DNA of 64,000 nt, taken from Villigracilis sp900696595 (GTDB taxonomy: Bacteria > Chloroflexota > Anaerolineae > Anaerolineales > Villigracilaceae). The stretch lies in the NCBI GenBank assembly GCA_030263615.1, contig SZPH01000015.1:22095-86094 (forward strand), read 5' to 3'. Below are positions 32,097-41,383 of the stretch, piece by piece (position 1 is the first letter of the stretch; every line of letters begins with the position of its first letter). Below the pieces are notes generated by a model. That model made no database searches. It was not told the DNA's origin and worked only from the letters and a program-made list of their open reading frames with translations. The position numbers were made by a program, and so were the translations under genes.

Positions 32097-34835
32097 ATGC
32101 CGAAGACCGGGCAAAAGAAAAAAACGCCGCCGAAGCGGTCCCTGAAAAAGCGAGCCGCCTCCGCCGCCCAACTTCGCAGGGAATTGTCCCAGCGGGAGGC
32201 GGAACTTGGCATCATAAAAAGCGTGCAGGACGCCCTCGCCGCCAGGCTGGAGATGCAGGCGATCTACGATCTTGTCGGGGATAAAATCCACAATCTGTTC
32301 GGCGCGCAGACCACCATCATCGCCACATTCGACCACAAAACCGAAACGCAGGTCTTCAATTACTACGTTGACCGCGAAGGGCGCGAATACATCGAACCGC
32401 GCCCCATGAGCGGGTTGGTCAAGTCGCTGATCCTGGAAAAGAAAACCCTGCTCTTCAACGAAAAAGTCGAACAGCGCATGAAGGAATACGGCGCGCAGTT
32501 GATCCTGGGGCCCTCGATCCCCAAGTCGGTCTTGTATGTGCCGCTCATTGCGGGGGATGAAACGCGCGGCGTCATCTCGCTCCAGAATATGGACAGCGAA
32601 AATTCGTTCAGCGCCTCGGACACGCGCCTGCTGGAAACGCTCGCCGGTTCGCTCAGCGCCGCGCTCGACAACGCGCGCCTGCTCAGGGAGACCGAACAGC
32701 AGAATATCGAGCTCGGCGCGCTCAACTCGGTGCAGCAGGCATTGGTGTCCAACCTCGACCTCAAATCCATCTACCAGGCGGTGGGACGCAAACTGGCCGA
32801 AATCTTTTCCGTTCATTCGGCTGTGATCTATACGGTGGAATTCGCCGCCCAGACCATGACCTACGAATTCGCCTATGAGCAGGGCAGGGAATGGGATATT
32901 CCGCCCAAGAAAGCCACCAGCCTGCACATGGATATCATCAACCGTGTGCGGACGGCGCGGCGCAGTTTCGTGGTCAACAGGAATTTCGACGAATATGCCG
33001 CTGGTCATCCCGATTTCAAAACCTCGCGTTCGCAGTTTCCGAAATCGCTGTGCGCGGTGCCAATTGTCATTCGAGACGCTTCCATCACCGGCATATCCCT
33101 GCAAAACCTCGAGCAGGAGGATTATTTCACCGAATCGGCTCTGCGCCTGCTGGAGACCATCGCCAGCGCCGCAAGCGTTGCCATCGAAAACGCGCGCCTG
33201 TACGGGGAGGCGCGCTCAGCCCGCGCCGCCGCCGAGCAAGCCAACGACGCCAAGAGCGCCTTTCTCGCCACCATGAGTCACGAGATCCGCACGCCGATGA
33301 ACGCCGTGATTGGCATGAGCGGATTGCTGCTGGATACGCCTCTCAACGACGAACAGCGCGATTACATCGAGACCATCCGCAGTTCGAGCGATGCCCTGCT
33401 CGCCATCATCAACGATATCCTCGACTTCTCGAAGATCGAAGCCGGGCGCATGGATTTGGAACGCCAGCCCTTCGACCTGCGCGATTGCGTGGAAGCCTCG
33501 CTCGACCTGGTCAGCGCGCGCGCAGTGGAAAAGGGTCTCGACATCGCCTATCTTTTCGAGGGCGACGTCCCGCCAGCGATTGTGGGCGATGTGACACGTT
33601 TGCGGCAGGTGATCACAAACCTGTTGAGCAACGCGGTCAAATTCACAGAGAAGGGCGAGGTGGTGTTGACGGTGAGGGTGGAAAGTAAACAGGCAAACGC
33701 GCATACAAGTAGACAGGGGAATACAGAACATGTGTCAGATGTTTCTGAGTTTATATGCGTACTGAACTTTGCCGTGCGCGATACGGGCATTGGGCTTACA
33801 GAGGAAGGGATGAGTCGACTCTTCCAATCCTTCACCCAAGCCGATTCGTCCACCACGCGCAAATACGGGGGGACGGGACTGGGGCTTGCCATCAGCCGGC
33901 GGCTGACCGAAATGATGGGCGGCAAGATGTGGGCGGCGAGCGACGGACCTGGAAAAGGCTCGACCTTCGGCTTTACGATCAAAGCCGAGATCGCCGAGAG
34001 CGTCCCGGCGAAAAAGCGCCCGTATCTGGGAATCCAACCTGCGCTGCAAAACAAACGCGCGCTGATCGTGGACGACAACTCGACCAATCGTTACATCCTC
34101 AACATGCAGACCGCCAGGTGGGGTATGATTCCGCGCGACACGGAATCGCCCGCCGAAGCGTTGAACTGGATCCAAAACGGCGAGGAATTCGATGTGGCGA
34201 TCCTTGATATGCACATGCCCGAGATGGATGGGCTGGAATTGGCGAAGCGAATCCGCCGCGCAAACGCAAACCTGCCGCTCGTGTTGTTCAGTTCGCTTGG
34301 GCGCCGGGAAGCGGGCGACGCGACGAACATCTTCTCCGCATATCTCACCAAGCCGATCAAACAATCGCAGTTGTTCGATACGCTGGCGGGGCTCTTCGCG
34401 CAAGCCGCGGAAGACGAACGGAAAATAACGACAGACCGCTTCAGACCGGACCCGCAAATGGCGGCGCGGCATCCGCTGAAGATTCTCCTCGCCGAAGACA
34501 ATACCGTAAATCAGCTGGTCGCCCTGCGCCTGTTGGAGCAGATGGGCTACCGCGCCAGGGTCGCCGCAAACGGGCGTGAAGCGTTGGAGGCGGTGGAACG
34601 CGAACGCTATGACGTCATCCTGATGGACGTGCAAATGCCCGAAATGGACGGGTTGGAAGCCACGCGAAGGATAAGAGACCTGAGGGGTGCGGAACAACCT
34701 TATATCATCGGGTTGACCGCCAATGCCATGCAGGGCGACCGCGAGACGTGCCTGAACGCGGGCATGGATCATTACATCCCCAAGCCCATCCGCATTGTGG
34801 AGTTGGTGAACGCGCTCTTCAAGGCGGGGGAGTAG
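32097..34835 (+). CDS. Hybrid sensor histidine kinase: GAF-GAF-HisKA-HATPase-REC-REC
   Basis: 912 aa, no membrane segment, so cytoplasmic. A basic N-terminus and coiled coil (about 1-45), two GAF domains (about 45-195 and 205-365), HisKA with the phospho-His in FLATMSHEIRTPMNAVIGMSG (about 390), HATPase_c with DTGIGL and YGGTGLGLAI, a first REC (about 655-770, phospho-Asp in VAILDMHMPEMDG) and a second REC (about 795-910, VILMDVQMPEMDG). AGAGGAG precedes the ATG. An Hpt gene and a REC-cyclase gene follow, so a phosphorelay is likely. Inside HATPase, about 25 residues (roughly 33687-33765) look like a repeat-derived insertion in a variable loop. Confidence 0.93.
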   Translation: MPKTGQKKKTPPKRSLKKRAASAAQLRRELSQREAELGIIKSVQDALAARLEMQAIYDLVGDKIHNLFGAQTTIIATFDHKTETQVFNYYVDREGREYIEPRPMSGLVKSLILEKKTLLFNEKVEQRMKEYGAQLILGPSIPKSVLYVPLIAGDETRGVISLQNMDSENSFSASDTRLLETLAGSLSAALDNARLLRETEQQNIELGALNSVQQALVSNLDLKSIYQAVGRKLAEIFSVHSAVIYTVEFAAQTMTYEFAYEQGREWDIPPKKATSLHMDIINRVRTARRSFVVNRNFDEYAAGHPDFKTSRSQFPKSLCAVPIVIRDASITGISLQNLEQEDYFTESALRLLETIASAASVAIENARLYGEARSARAAAEQANDAKSAFLATMSHEIRTPMNAVIGMSGLLLDTPLNDEQRDYIETIRSSSDALLAIINDILDFSKIEAGRMDLERQPFDLRDCVEASLDLVSARAVEKGLDIAYLFEGDVPPAIVGDVTRLRQVITNLLSNAVKFTEKGEVVLTVRVESKQANAHTSRQGNTEHVSDVSEFICVLNFAVRDTGIGLTEEGMSRLFQSFTQADSSTTRKYGGTGLGLAISRRLTEMMGGKMWAASDGPGKGSTFGFTIKAEIAESVPAKKRPYLGIQPALQNKRALIVDDNSTNRYILNMQTARWGMIPRDTESPAEALNWIQNGEEFDVAILDMHMPEMDGLELAKRIRRANANLPLVLFSSLGRREAGDATNIFSAYLTKPIKQSQLFDTLAGLFAQAAEDERKITTDRFRPDPQMAARHPLKILLAEDNTVNQLVALRLLEQMGYRARVAANGREALEAVERERYDVILMDVQMPEMDGLEATRRIRDLRGAEQPYIIGLTANAMQGDRETCLNAGMDHYIPKPIRIVELVNALFKAGE

Positions 34836-34866
34836 GCAGAGTCGTCTGACGCCGCAAAGGAAAACC

Positions 34867-35199
34867 ATGTCTGTCCTGAATCTAAGCACTTTCAACGCGC
34901 TCAGGGAGAGCGCCGGCGCGGATTTCATCATGGAATTGATGGACGCCTTTCTCGAGGATACGTTGAATCAAATGGAGACGATGAGGAACGCCGTCGCCGC
35001 AAACGACGCGGAGTCGTTCCAGCGCGCGGCGCATAGCGTCAAATCGAACGCCCTGACCTTCGGCGCGGAAGACCTCGCGGCGCTGGCGCGTGAGTTGGAG
35101 ATGATGGGACGCGAGAAAAACCTCGAAGCGGGGAATCGGCTCGAGGTCCTGAACGAGGCGTTCGAAATCCTGCGCGTTAGACTGACCGAATTGAAATGA
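34867..35199 (+). CDS. Histidine phosphotransfer (Hpt) protein
   Basis: 110 aa, a single Hpt four-helix bundle. The phospho-His is in RAAHSVKSNALTFGAEDLA, the standard AHxLKSxA-type motif. It should shuttle phosphate between the upstream hybrid kinase and the response regulator encoded next. It starts 31 bp after the kinase and its end overlaps the next gene by 4 bp (ATGA), so the three are co-translated. Confidence 0.93.
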   Translation: MSVLNLSTFNALRESAGADFIMELMDAFLEDTLNQMETMRNAVAANDAESFQRAAHSVKSNALTFGAEDLAALARELEMMGREKNLEAGNRLEVLNEAFEILRVRLTELK

Positions 35200-36254
35200 C
35201 TCCCGTTATGAAAACCGCTCCATCCGAACCCGCCCGTCTGCTGGTGGTGGACGATAACATGGTCAACCGCATGGTGCTTTCGCGCAATCTCGGAAAGGAG
35301 GGGCATCTGGTGGAAACTGCGGAGAACGGCAAAGAGGGATTGGAAAAATTCCGCACGGGCGAATTCGACCTGATGTTGTTGGATATCGAGATGCCGGTGA
35401 TGAACGGTTTTGAAGTTTTGGAAGCCTGCCTGAACGACGTAGACTTGCGGCAGATTCCGATCATCATGACCTCGGCGATGGAGGAACTGGACGCGGTGGT
35501 CAAATGCGTGGAACTCGGCGCGGAGGATTACCTGACCAAACCGGTCAACCCGGTTTTATTGCGCGCGCGCGTGAACGCCAGCCTCGAAAAGAAACGCCTG
35601 CGCGACGAACATCGAAAACTGTTCCGCACATTCGCCACAAAGGAAGTGGCGGAGGAATTATTGCGCGGCGGCTTTTCGCTCGGCGGGCAGATGGTGACCG
35701 CAACCGTCCTAGCCTCGGATATCCGTTCGTTCACGACCATCGCCGAAAACCAGGATCCATCCGATTCAATCGAATTGCTCAACCAGTATTTCAGTATGAT
35801 GTTCGACGCGATCACTCAGAACGGCGGCATCGTCAACCAGATCGTCGGCGACGGGGTGCTGGCTGTCTTCGGCGCGCCGATCTTCTACGAAGACCACCGC
35901 GAGCGCGCGGTCAAGGCGGGTTTACAGATGCTGGACCTGCTGAAAGTGTTCAACGAAAATCAACTGGCGCAAAAGAAGGCCGCCATCCGCATCGGGATCG
36001 GGATCACCTCGGGCAAAATGGTGGCGGGTTACACCGGGACGCAAAACCGCGCCATCTACACCTGCATCGGCGACACGGTCAACCTCGCGGATCGCATCCA
36101 GGAATATACGAAAGAGGCGCTGCGCCCGCTGTTGGTTGACGCCTACACCCGCGAAGGACTCTCTGAGCGTTACAAGGTGGAAGATTTGGGGACGGTCGTG
36201 TTCAAAGGAAAAAATCAGGCGGTGGGTGTGTTTGCGGTGACGGGTAAGGGTTAA
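35196..36254 (+). CDS. Response regulator with class III nucleotide cyclase output
   Basis: 352 aa. N-terminal REC (about 12-130; LLVVDDNMVNRMVL, phospho-Asp in LMLLDIEMPVMNG, Lys in YLTKPVNP), a coiled linker, and a class III adenylate/guanylate cyclase domain (about 165-350). The first metal Asp is in TVLASDIRSFTTIAE, the second in IVGDGVLAVFGAP, and the C-terminal part has GDTVNLADRIQ. It should make cAMP or cGMP when phosphorylated through the kinase-Hpt relay. Base choice between ATP and GTP cannot be settled by eye. Confidence 0.92.
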   Translation: MTPVMKTAPSEPARLLVVDDNMVNRMVLSRNLGKEGHLVETAENGKEGLEKFRTGEFDLMLLDIEMPVMNGFEVLEACLNDVDLRQIPIIMTSAMEELDAVVKCVELGAEDYLTKPVNPVLLRARVNASLEKKRLRDEHRKLFRTFATKEVAEELLRGGFSLGGQMVTATVLASDIRSFTTIAENQDPSDSIELLNQYFSMMFDAITQNGGIVNQIVGDGVLAVFGAPIFYEDHRERAVKAGLQMLDLLKVFNENQLAQKKAAIRIGIGITSGKMVAGYTGTQNRAIYTCIGDTVNLADRIQEYTKEALRPLLVDAYTREGLSERYKVEDLGTVVFKGKNQAVGVFAVTGKG

Positions 36255-36353
36255 TTTTCCCGGAATCTTGGCGCGGTTGCGCGCCCGGCAAGCGCGCGCA
36301 AGACTGCGGCGCAGAGATCGAAGTCTTGGCGATCATGAACAAGGAGAAAAACA

Positions 36354-37055
36354 ATGGAAACAAAAACCGCCATCATCACAGCCGCAGGGAAAGGCATCGG
36401 CGCTGCCATTGCGCGCGAACTGGCGGCGAGCGGATACCGCGTCTCCCTGCTTTCCAATTCAGATGGAGCCGTCAAACTGGCAAAGGAGTTGGGTGGAATC
36501 GGAATGACCGGCTCGGTCGCCGAGGCGGCTGATCTGACAGCCCTGGTCGAATCCACGCTGAGGCAATTCGGGCGCATTGACGCCGTCGTCAACAACACCG
36601 GGCATCCCCCCAAGGGCGAACTGCTGGATATTTCCGACGCCGACTGGCATCTCGGGCTGGATATGCTTCTGTTGAACGTTGTGCGCATGGCGCGGGCGGT
36701 GACTCCCGTCTTCCTAAAACAGGGCGGCGGCGCAATCGTCAACATCTCCACATTCTCGGCGTTCGAACCAGAGTTGAGTTTCCCCGTTTCGAGCGCGCTC
36801 CGCAGCGGATTGGCAAGTTTTAGCAAACTCTACGCCAACCGCTACGCCGAATTCGGCATTCGCATCAATACCGTCATGCCGGGGTTCATGGATAACTACC
36901 CCGTCAACGATCAAAACATCTCCAAAATTCCAATGAAACGATACGCAAAGGTGCAGGAAGTTGCGAAGACGGTCCGCTTCCTGCTCTCCGACGACGCCGG
37001 GTACATCACCGGTCAAAGCATCCGCGCCGACGGCGGACTCACGCGATCCATCTAG
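36354..37055 (+). CDS. SDR-family oxidoreductase with altered active site
   Basis: 233 aa short-chain dehydrogenase. The Rossmann glycine motif is ITAAGKGIGAAIA, the NNTG motif is VVNNTGHPP and the late PGFMDNYP and TGQSIRADGG blocks fit the classical FabG-like group. The catalytic YxxxK is not visible: where it is expected, the sequence reads FPVSSALRSGLASF, putting Ser for Tyr and Arg for Lys. It may be a non-enzymatic or unusual member. AAGGAG precedes the ATG. It is followed by an FAD oxidoreductase and may share its transcript. Confidence 0.85.
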   Translation: METKTAIITAAGKGIGAAIARELAASGYRVSLLSNSDGAVKLAKELGGIGMTGSVAEAADLTALVESTLRQFGRIDAVVNNTGHPPKGELLDISDADWHLGLDMLLLNVVRMARAVTPVFLKQGGGAIVNISTFSAFEPELSFPVSSALRSGLASFSKLYANRYAEFGIRINTVMPGFMDNYPVNDQNISKIPMKRYAKVQEVAKTVRFLLSDDAGYITGQSIRADGGLTRSI

Positions 37056-37140
37056 GATGGCTGTTTTTGCGCGTACTCTGCGCTCTCTGGCGTACGCGCC
37101 GGTTTTTCGAGGCTCTCTAATCATTGAACGGGAGACAGGC

Positions 37141-38322
37141 ATGAACGAAAACGAAACTTTCGATGTAATCATGGCGGGCGGCGGCGTGATGGGATGCGCC
37201 ACGGCGTATTATCTCCTCAAGGCTGACCCAACGATGAAGGTCGCCATCGTCGAAAAAGACCCCACCTATGCGCGCAGTTCCACCGTGCTTTCCGACGGCA
37301 ATATCCGGTCGCAGTTCAACATCAAGGAAAACATCCTCATATCCCTGTACGGAATGGAAAAATTGAAAACCTTCAGCGACGACATGTCCGTCGGCGACTG
37401 GCGCCCGGAGATTTCATTCCGCCAGCAGGGCAACCTGTTCCTGACGGATGGAACGAACAAATCCAATGCACAAGCGGGGTTGAAACTCCAGCAAAGCATG
37501 AACTGCGACGTGACCTGGATGGAACCGGCGGATATCAAGGCAAGGTTCCCCCTGTACGACGAAACGAAATTTGCGGGGGGAACATTCGGGCGGCTGGACG
37601 GCACCATGGACCCGAATGCCGTGCTGCAGGCGTTCAGGAGAAAATCCGTTTCACTGGGAGCGAAATATATCCATGCAGAAGTGGCGGAGATCGTTCACAG
37701 CAAGGGGAAGGTTGAAGGGGTCAAGTTAACCAACGGCGTCAGGTTGGAAGCGAAGTACGTCCTCAACAGCGCGGGCGCGTGGGGTACAAGCCTGGCTCGC
37801 ACTGCGGGCATCGAACTGCCCGTCGAACCCGTCCGGCGGCAGGTCTTCGTCTTTCAGGCAAACGCATCTGCGGAGGGAGCATATCCGCTGACCGTCTTCC
37901 CCTCCGGTTTGTACTTGATCCACGAAAATGGAAATCAATTCATGTGCGGCAAGTCGCTCGAGAACGACCCCGTCGGAATTGACTTTGGCTGGAACCACGA
38001 CAAGTTCAACGAAGTCCTGTGGCCCGAACTGGTCGAATACGCGCCAGCCTTCGATCAGTTGAAGATCCTGCGGGGTTGGTCCGGGTTGTACGACGTCAAT
38101 CGCTTCGACGGGAACGTCCTCCTCGGAGAGTGGCCCGGATTGCGGGGATTTTTGCTGGTCAACGGATTCTCCGGTCACGGCTTCCAACAATGCCACGCCA
38201 TAGGCAGGTATCTCTCCGAGATCATCCGCGGAGTTGACGTTTCTTTGGACCTCTCCATCTTCTCGCCAAAACGCATCCTCGAAAACAAACCGGTTTTCGA
38301 AGGTCACGGCAAACTGGTATAA
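37141..38322 (+). CDS. FAD-dependent amine/amino-acid oxidoreductase (DAO family)
   Basis: 393 aa. An N-terminal dinucleotide-binding motif (VIMAGGGVMGCATAYYLLK, then VAIVEKD) and the C-terminal GFSGHGFQQCHAIGRYLSE motif of D-amino acid / sarcosine / glycine oxidases. The redox partner and substrate are unknown. The ATG at 37141 has GGGAGA before it; the longer frame from 36961 overlaps the SDR gene and is rejected. The gap to the SDR gene is 85 bp. Confidence 0.88.
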   Translation: MNENETFDVIMAGGGVMGCATAYYLLKADPTMKVAIVEKDPTYARSSTVLSDGNIRSQFNIKENILISLYGMEKLKTFSDDMSVGDWRPEISFRQQGNLFLTDGTNKSNAQAGLKLQQSMNCDVTWMEPADIKARFPLYDETKFAGGTFGRLDGTMDPNAVLQAFRRKSVSLGAKYIHAEVAEIVHSKGKVEGVKLTNGVRLEAKYVLNSAGAWGTSLARTAGIELPVEPVRRQVFVFQANASAEGAYPLTVFPSGLYLIHENGNQFMCGKSLENDPVGIDFGWNHDKFNEVLWPELVEYAPAFDQLKILRGWSGLYDVNRFDGNVLLGEWPGLRGFLLVNGFSGHGFQQCHAIGRYLSEIIRGVDVSLDLSIFSPKRILENKPVFEGHGKLV

Positions 38323-38371
38323 CTCCATGACCTCCAATCACAATTTCTCGATCCCCATGCCTTGTTCATCC

Positions 38372-38455
38372 TCCCCTTTTAATTGACGCTTGTCCCATCG
38401 CTCCCCATCACACGCGGGACGCCGACCATCGCCGTCATCACCCCGCCGCCTACGG
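38372..38455 (+). pseudogene. Decayed copy of the 5' end of the 41384 gene
   Basis: The stretch matches 41364-41451: both have AATTGACGC before the start, then TGTCCC and later GACCATCGCCGTCATCAC. The TATAAT box of the intact copy reads TTTAAT here, ATG has become TTG, and small indels break the frame. It looks like a relic of duplication. The remainder of 38323-38538 shows no gene. Confidence 0.72.
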
Positions 38456-38538
38456 ATCGCACCTCCCCTTCACGGGGGTCATATCACGATGGATCGTAAT
38501 TCCATCTCACAAAGTCGTAAAGATGTAGGTTCAGACCA

Positions 38539-39798
38539 ATGTTGAACAGGAAACCAAAAGGTGATTTTCACTGGATCTTGCCGCTTGTTGCAATGCAACT
38601 AATCGTTTTGGCGTACTATTGGTTCGAGTGGCGCACGTTCACAAATTTCGTGCTGGCAATTGACCACCATTCACAGTTTATGCAGGATTTTGTGGGTCAC
38701 TATTATCCAATGGGTAAACAATTGCTTCTGCACCCCAGTCCTGTCGAGGGCTACTTCTATACGTCATTCTTTGCCCTCATACTTGTACCAATCAGCGCAC
38801 AAACGCTCTACACTGCCATGACTATTTGGGGTGCCATTCAACTCGCTTGCCTGGCGGCATTTTGTATTTTTTCCGCCCGCGGACTGCTCGAATTAGCGCC
38901 GCTGAGGGCGATTCTCTTCATTGGTCTCTGCACAACATCTTTTCCGATTCTTCATAACTTCAAATGGGGCCAGGTAAGCATCCTGATCACCGTATGCGTG
39001 GTGGCCGCATTTCTTGCGTCCAAAAAGAATAAACCGATCCTTGCCGGAATTTTGCTGGGGTTTGCCTCGGCGATAAAGTTATACCCCGCGTATTACGTTG
39101 TCTATTTCATTTTGAAACGCGATATACGCGCATGTGTATCCTTCGGTTTGTCTGCATCCGTTTTTTATCTTGCCCTACCGGCAATGGCGATTGGCATTCA
39201 CAATTGGTACGTGTTCGAAAAAACAGCCTACCACGCCGTCGCCACAGCAGGTTGGGTAAGGGATGATTTCAATTCTCAATATATCGTCCATGTGGGACTC
39301 AGATGGGTGGAAAATTTTATTAACATTACCGCCGGGGAGAATCTTGCGGACTTTCTCGCTATTGTTGGATATATGATTGCCTTTTCCAGCATTGCAGTTG
39401 TCTGGTCCTTGCAGAAAAGCGCCGCGCCGGAAGATCCCACTTTATCGCTCGTTGCCCTTTTTCTCGCCGTTCCCTTTGTGCTAAAAACGTCATGGCCGCA
39501 CTACTTTGTGTACCTGCCGTTTTGCCAAGCGGCAATATTTTGCCATTTGGCGCGGTATCATCAGCAACCCGGCATAGGTGGGAAAGCCCTCTATGCGCTT
39601 CCCGTATCATCAATGCTGCTCTCAAGCATATTTATATTTAATCTCTTTCCAGATTGGACGACATACAATTCTCATGGAATGTTATTCCTGGCAAATCTGC
39701 TCCTATTGGTTTCGGTGTACATAATAACCGCCCAACAGCGCGTTTCCAGGAAACCGCCCCACACCCCGAAGACCGTCATCCCGGGCGCTGTTTTGTGA
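38539..39798 (+). CDS. GT87-like (DUF2029) membrane glycosyltransferase
   Basis: 419 aa with about ten transmembrane helices. It matches the polyprenol-phosphate-mannose-dependent alpha-mannosyltransferase family: a short acidic first loop (AIDHHSQFMQDFVGHYYPMGKQLL in outline), NFKWGQVSILI and AIKLYPAYYVVYF, the KxYP region of GT87. It probably adds a sugar to an extracytoplasmic lipid or glycan. No Shine-Dalgarno sequence is seen. Its base composition is clearly richer in A+T than the neighbours, which suggests transfer; it lies between a relic and the intact copy of a different gene's 5' end. Confidence 0.78.
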   Translation: MLNRKPKGDFHWILPLVAMQLIVLAYYWFEWRTFTNFVLAIDHHSQFMQDFVGHYYPMGKQLLLHPSPVEGYFYTSFFALILVPISAQTLYTAMTIWGAIQLACLAAFCIFSARGLLELAPLRAILFIGLCTTSFPILHNFKWGQVSILITVCVVAAFLASKKNKPILAGILLGFASAIKLYPAYYVVYFILKRDIRACVSFGLSASVFYLALPAMAIGIHNWYVFEKTAYHAVATAGWVRDDFNSQYIVHVGLRWVENFINITAGENLADFLAIVGYMIAFSSIAVVWSLQKSAAPEDPTLSLVALFLAVPFVLKTSWPHYFVYLPFCQAAIFCHLARYHQQPGIGGKALYALPVSSMLLSSIFIFNLFPDWTTYNSHGMLFLANLLLLVSVYIITAQQRVSRKPPHTPKTVIPGAVL

Positions 39799-39957
39799 AA
39801 ATACTCAATCACCCGCCCCGGCGGAAATATCCTGAAAAACCCCCGCAGTCCGTTAATCTCCAAGCGATTGCGCCAAGTGATCCGCCCCAACACGAAAATC
39901 CAATTACGAAACGAGAACAAGGCGGGTCCGGGTTGTTTTCTACTCAACACAATCCCT

Positions 39958-39963
39958 TATAAT
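39958..39963 (+). promoter_or_regulatory. Candidate -10 box (TATAAT)
   Basis: A perfect TATAAT, 15 nt before the proposed GTG start at 39979. The context CCCTTATAATT is shared with the promoter at 41372. Confidence 0.45.
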
Positions 39964-39978
39964 TACAGAATATTCCCC

Positions 39979-41226
39979 GTGCCATCCTACTTCATCTCCA
40001 TCTCCTCCATAATGCTCTACGCCGTCTTCTGGTTGGGATTCAAGGAACGCGCGCGCATCCTGTCGTGGATTCGTCAGTGGCCCCAGAACCCGACCCTGTT
40101 TGCCATCTGGCTCATCTGGCTTGGATTCCTCCTGGTCTTCGCGCCCCTTTCCTACCACGAAGCGGACATGGGAGTCTGGCGCACATCCATCCAAAATTTG
40201 CTAAATGGGGAACTTCTGCCCGAAAATTATGTCTACCTGCCGGTCTATGCCTGGCTGCAATCGGCGCTTGTCTTTCCCTTCCATCTCCTCGGCTGGGACT
40301 CGCCGCTGTTGATCGTGTATGTCGTCAAGTGGTTCACGATCCTCGCCTACGCCGCCTGCGCCGCGCTGATGAGCGGATTCCTGCCAAAACATTCGGACCT
40401 CGCGCCTTTGGGGATCGTCCTCGCGCCGGTCGCAATTTTTTACCTGTTCTTCGGCGCGAACCATATCGTCATGTTCCTGTTCCTTCTTATTGCATTGATT
40501 CTCGTCAAAAAAGAACACTGGCTTGGGGCTGGTTTCTTTGCCGCCTTCAGTTGCTATAAATTCCTGCTCGTACCTACCTGCATCACGCTTGGCATTCTGA
40601 TCCTGTGGCAATACGGTTTCAAAAACGCAATTCGGTTTCTGCTGGGAGCGGCAATCTTCATGATTCCCAATACTATTTATTATTTTTTCGACACTGCCAC
40701 CCTCCTGCGGATCGTCAGCCAGCAGGCGGCGATCGGCGCGCACGCCGCTCACATCGAACCGTTCCATTTTTTCTACTTAATTTCAAATCAGTTCAATGGA
40801 TTCGAAGCGTGGTACATCGGGAAAAAAATCTGGTTCCTGCTCTCGCTTGCGGGCATCCCCATCAGCCTGATTCTATTCAAACTGAAACGCGTCAACCTTC
40901 TTCAATGCCTGGCGCTCAGTTATGCTTTCGTCGCCCTCTTTGCGCTCGAACCATTCCGCCTCGAACCGCTCATCGGTCTGGTCTGGCTGGACGCAGTCAA
41001 CCGGGATGATCTGCCCCTGCAATCGTCAGTCTTCTTGACGTTGTTCATCCATGCCGCCGCGTGGTACGACCTCGCCAACTCCGCCTTTCTGACGTTCGAC
41101 CCGGCCATACCGGCGGATTATTGGGCAGGGAGAGGATTCTACCTGGGGCTTACAGTCATCCTCATGATTGGGATAATGGTCATCAAACGGCAACCCGGAA
41201 ACCCGGTCTACCTGAGACTCCTGTGA
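39979..41226 (+). CDS. Polytopic membrane protein, probable GT-C-type glycosyltransferase
   Basis: 415 aa from a GTG at 39979 (start uncertain; an ATG at 40012 gives 404 aa but cuts the first helix). About ten transmembrane helices. The first loop after helix 2 holds SYHEADMGVWRTSIQNLLNG, with acidic residues in the place of the GT-C catalytic loop. A GANHIVMFLFL ... FSCYKFLLVP region recalls GT87 proteins. No firm family assignment is possible; it is probably part of an envelope-glycan assembly group with the genes on both sides. Confidence 0.68.
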   Translation: MPSYFISISSIMLYAVFWLGFKERARILSWIRQWPQNPTLFAIWLIWLGFLLVFAPLSYHEADMGVWRTSIQNLLNGELLPENYVYLPVYAWLQSALVFPFHLLGWDSPLLIVYVVKWFTILAYAACAALMSGFLPKHSDLAPLGIVLAPVAIFYLFFGANHIVMFLFLLIALILVKKEHWLGAGFFAAFSCYKFLLVPTCITLGILILWQYGFKNAIRFLLGAAIFMIPNTIYYFFDTATLLRIVSQQAAIGAHAAHIEPFHFFYLISNQFNGFEAWYIGKKIWFLLSLAGIPISLILFKLKRVNLLQCLALSYAFVALFALEPFRLEPLIGLVWLDAVNRDDLPLQSSVFLTLFIHAAAWYDLANSAFLTFDPAIPADYWAGRGFYLGLTVILMIGIMVIKRQPGNPVYLRLL

Positions 41227-41371
41227 TCAAAAACTTGGCTCTTATGCAAGTGACAGTCGCCTTGCAGATGAACGCGGATTTTCAAGGCATTTTCTCCGCG
41301 TTTTCCGCGCTCGTCAGCGTCCAATACGAAGTTTGTACGGTGAAGAAAATTTTATAAACTCCCAATCCCCT

Positions 41372-41377
41372 TATAAT
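41372..41377 (+). promoter_or_regulatory. Candidate -10 box (TATAAT) 6 nt before the start codon
   Basis: TATAAT ends 6 nt before the ATG at 41384 and there is no Shine-Dalgarno sequence, so a leaderless mRNA is likely. A decayed copy of this promoter is at 38378-38384. Confidence 0.5.
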
Positions 41378-41383
41378 TGACGC

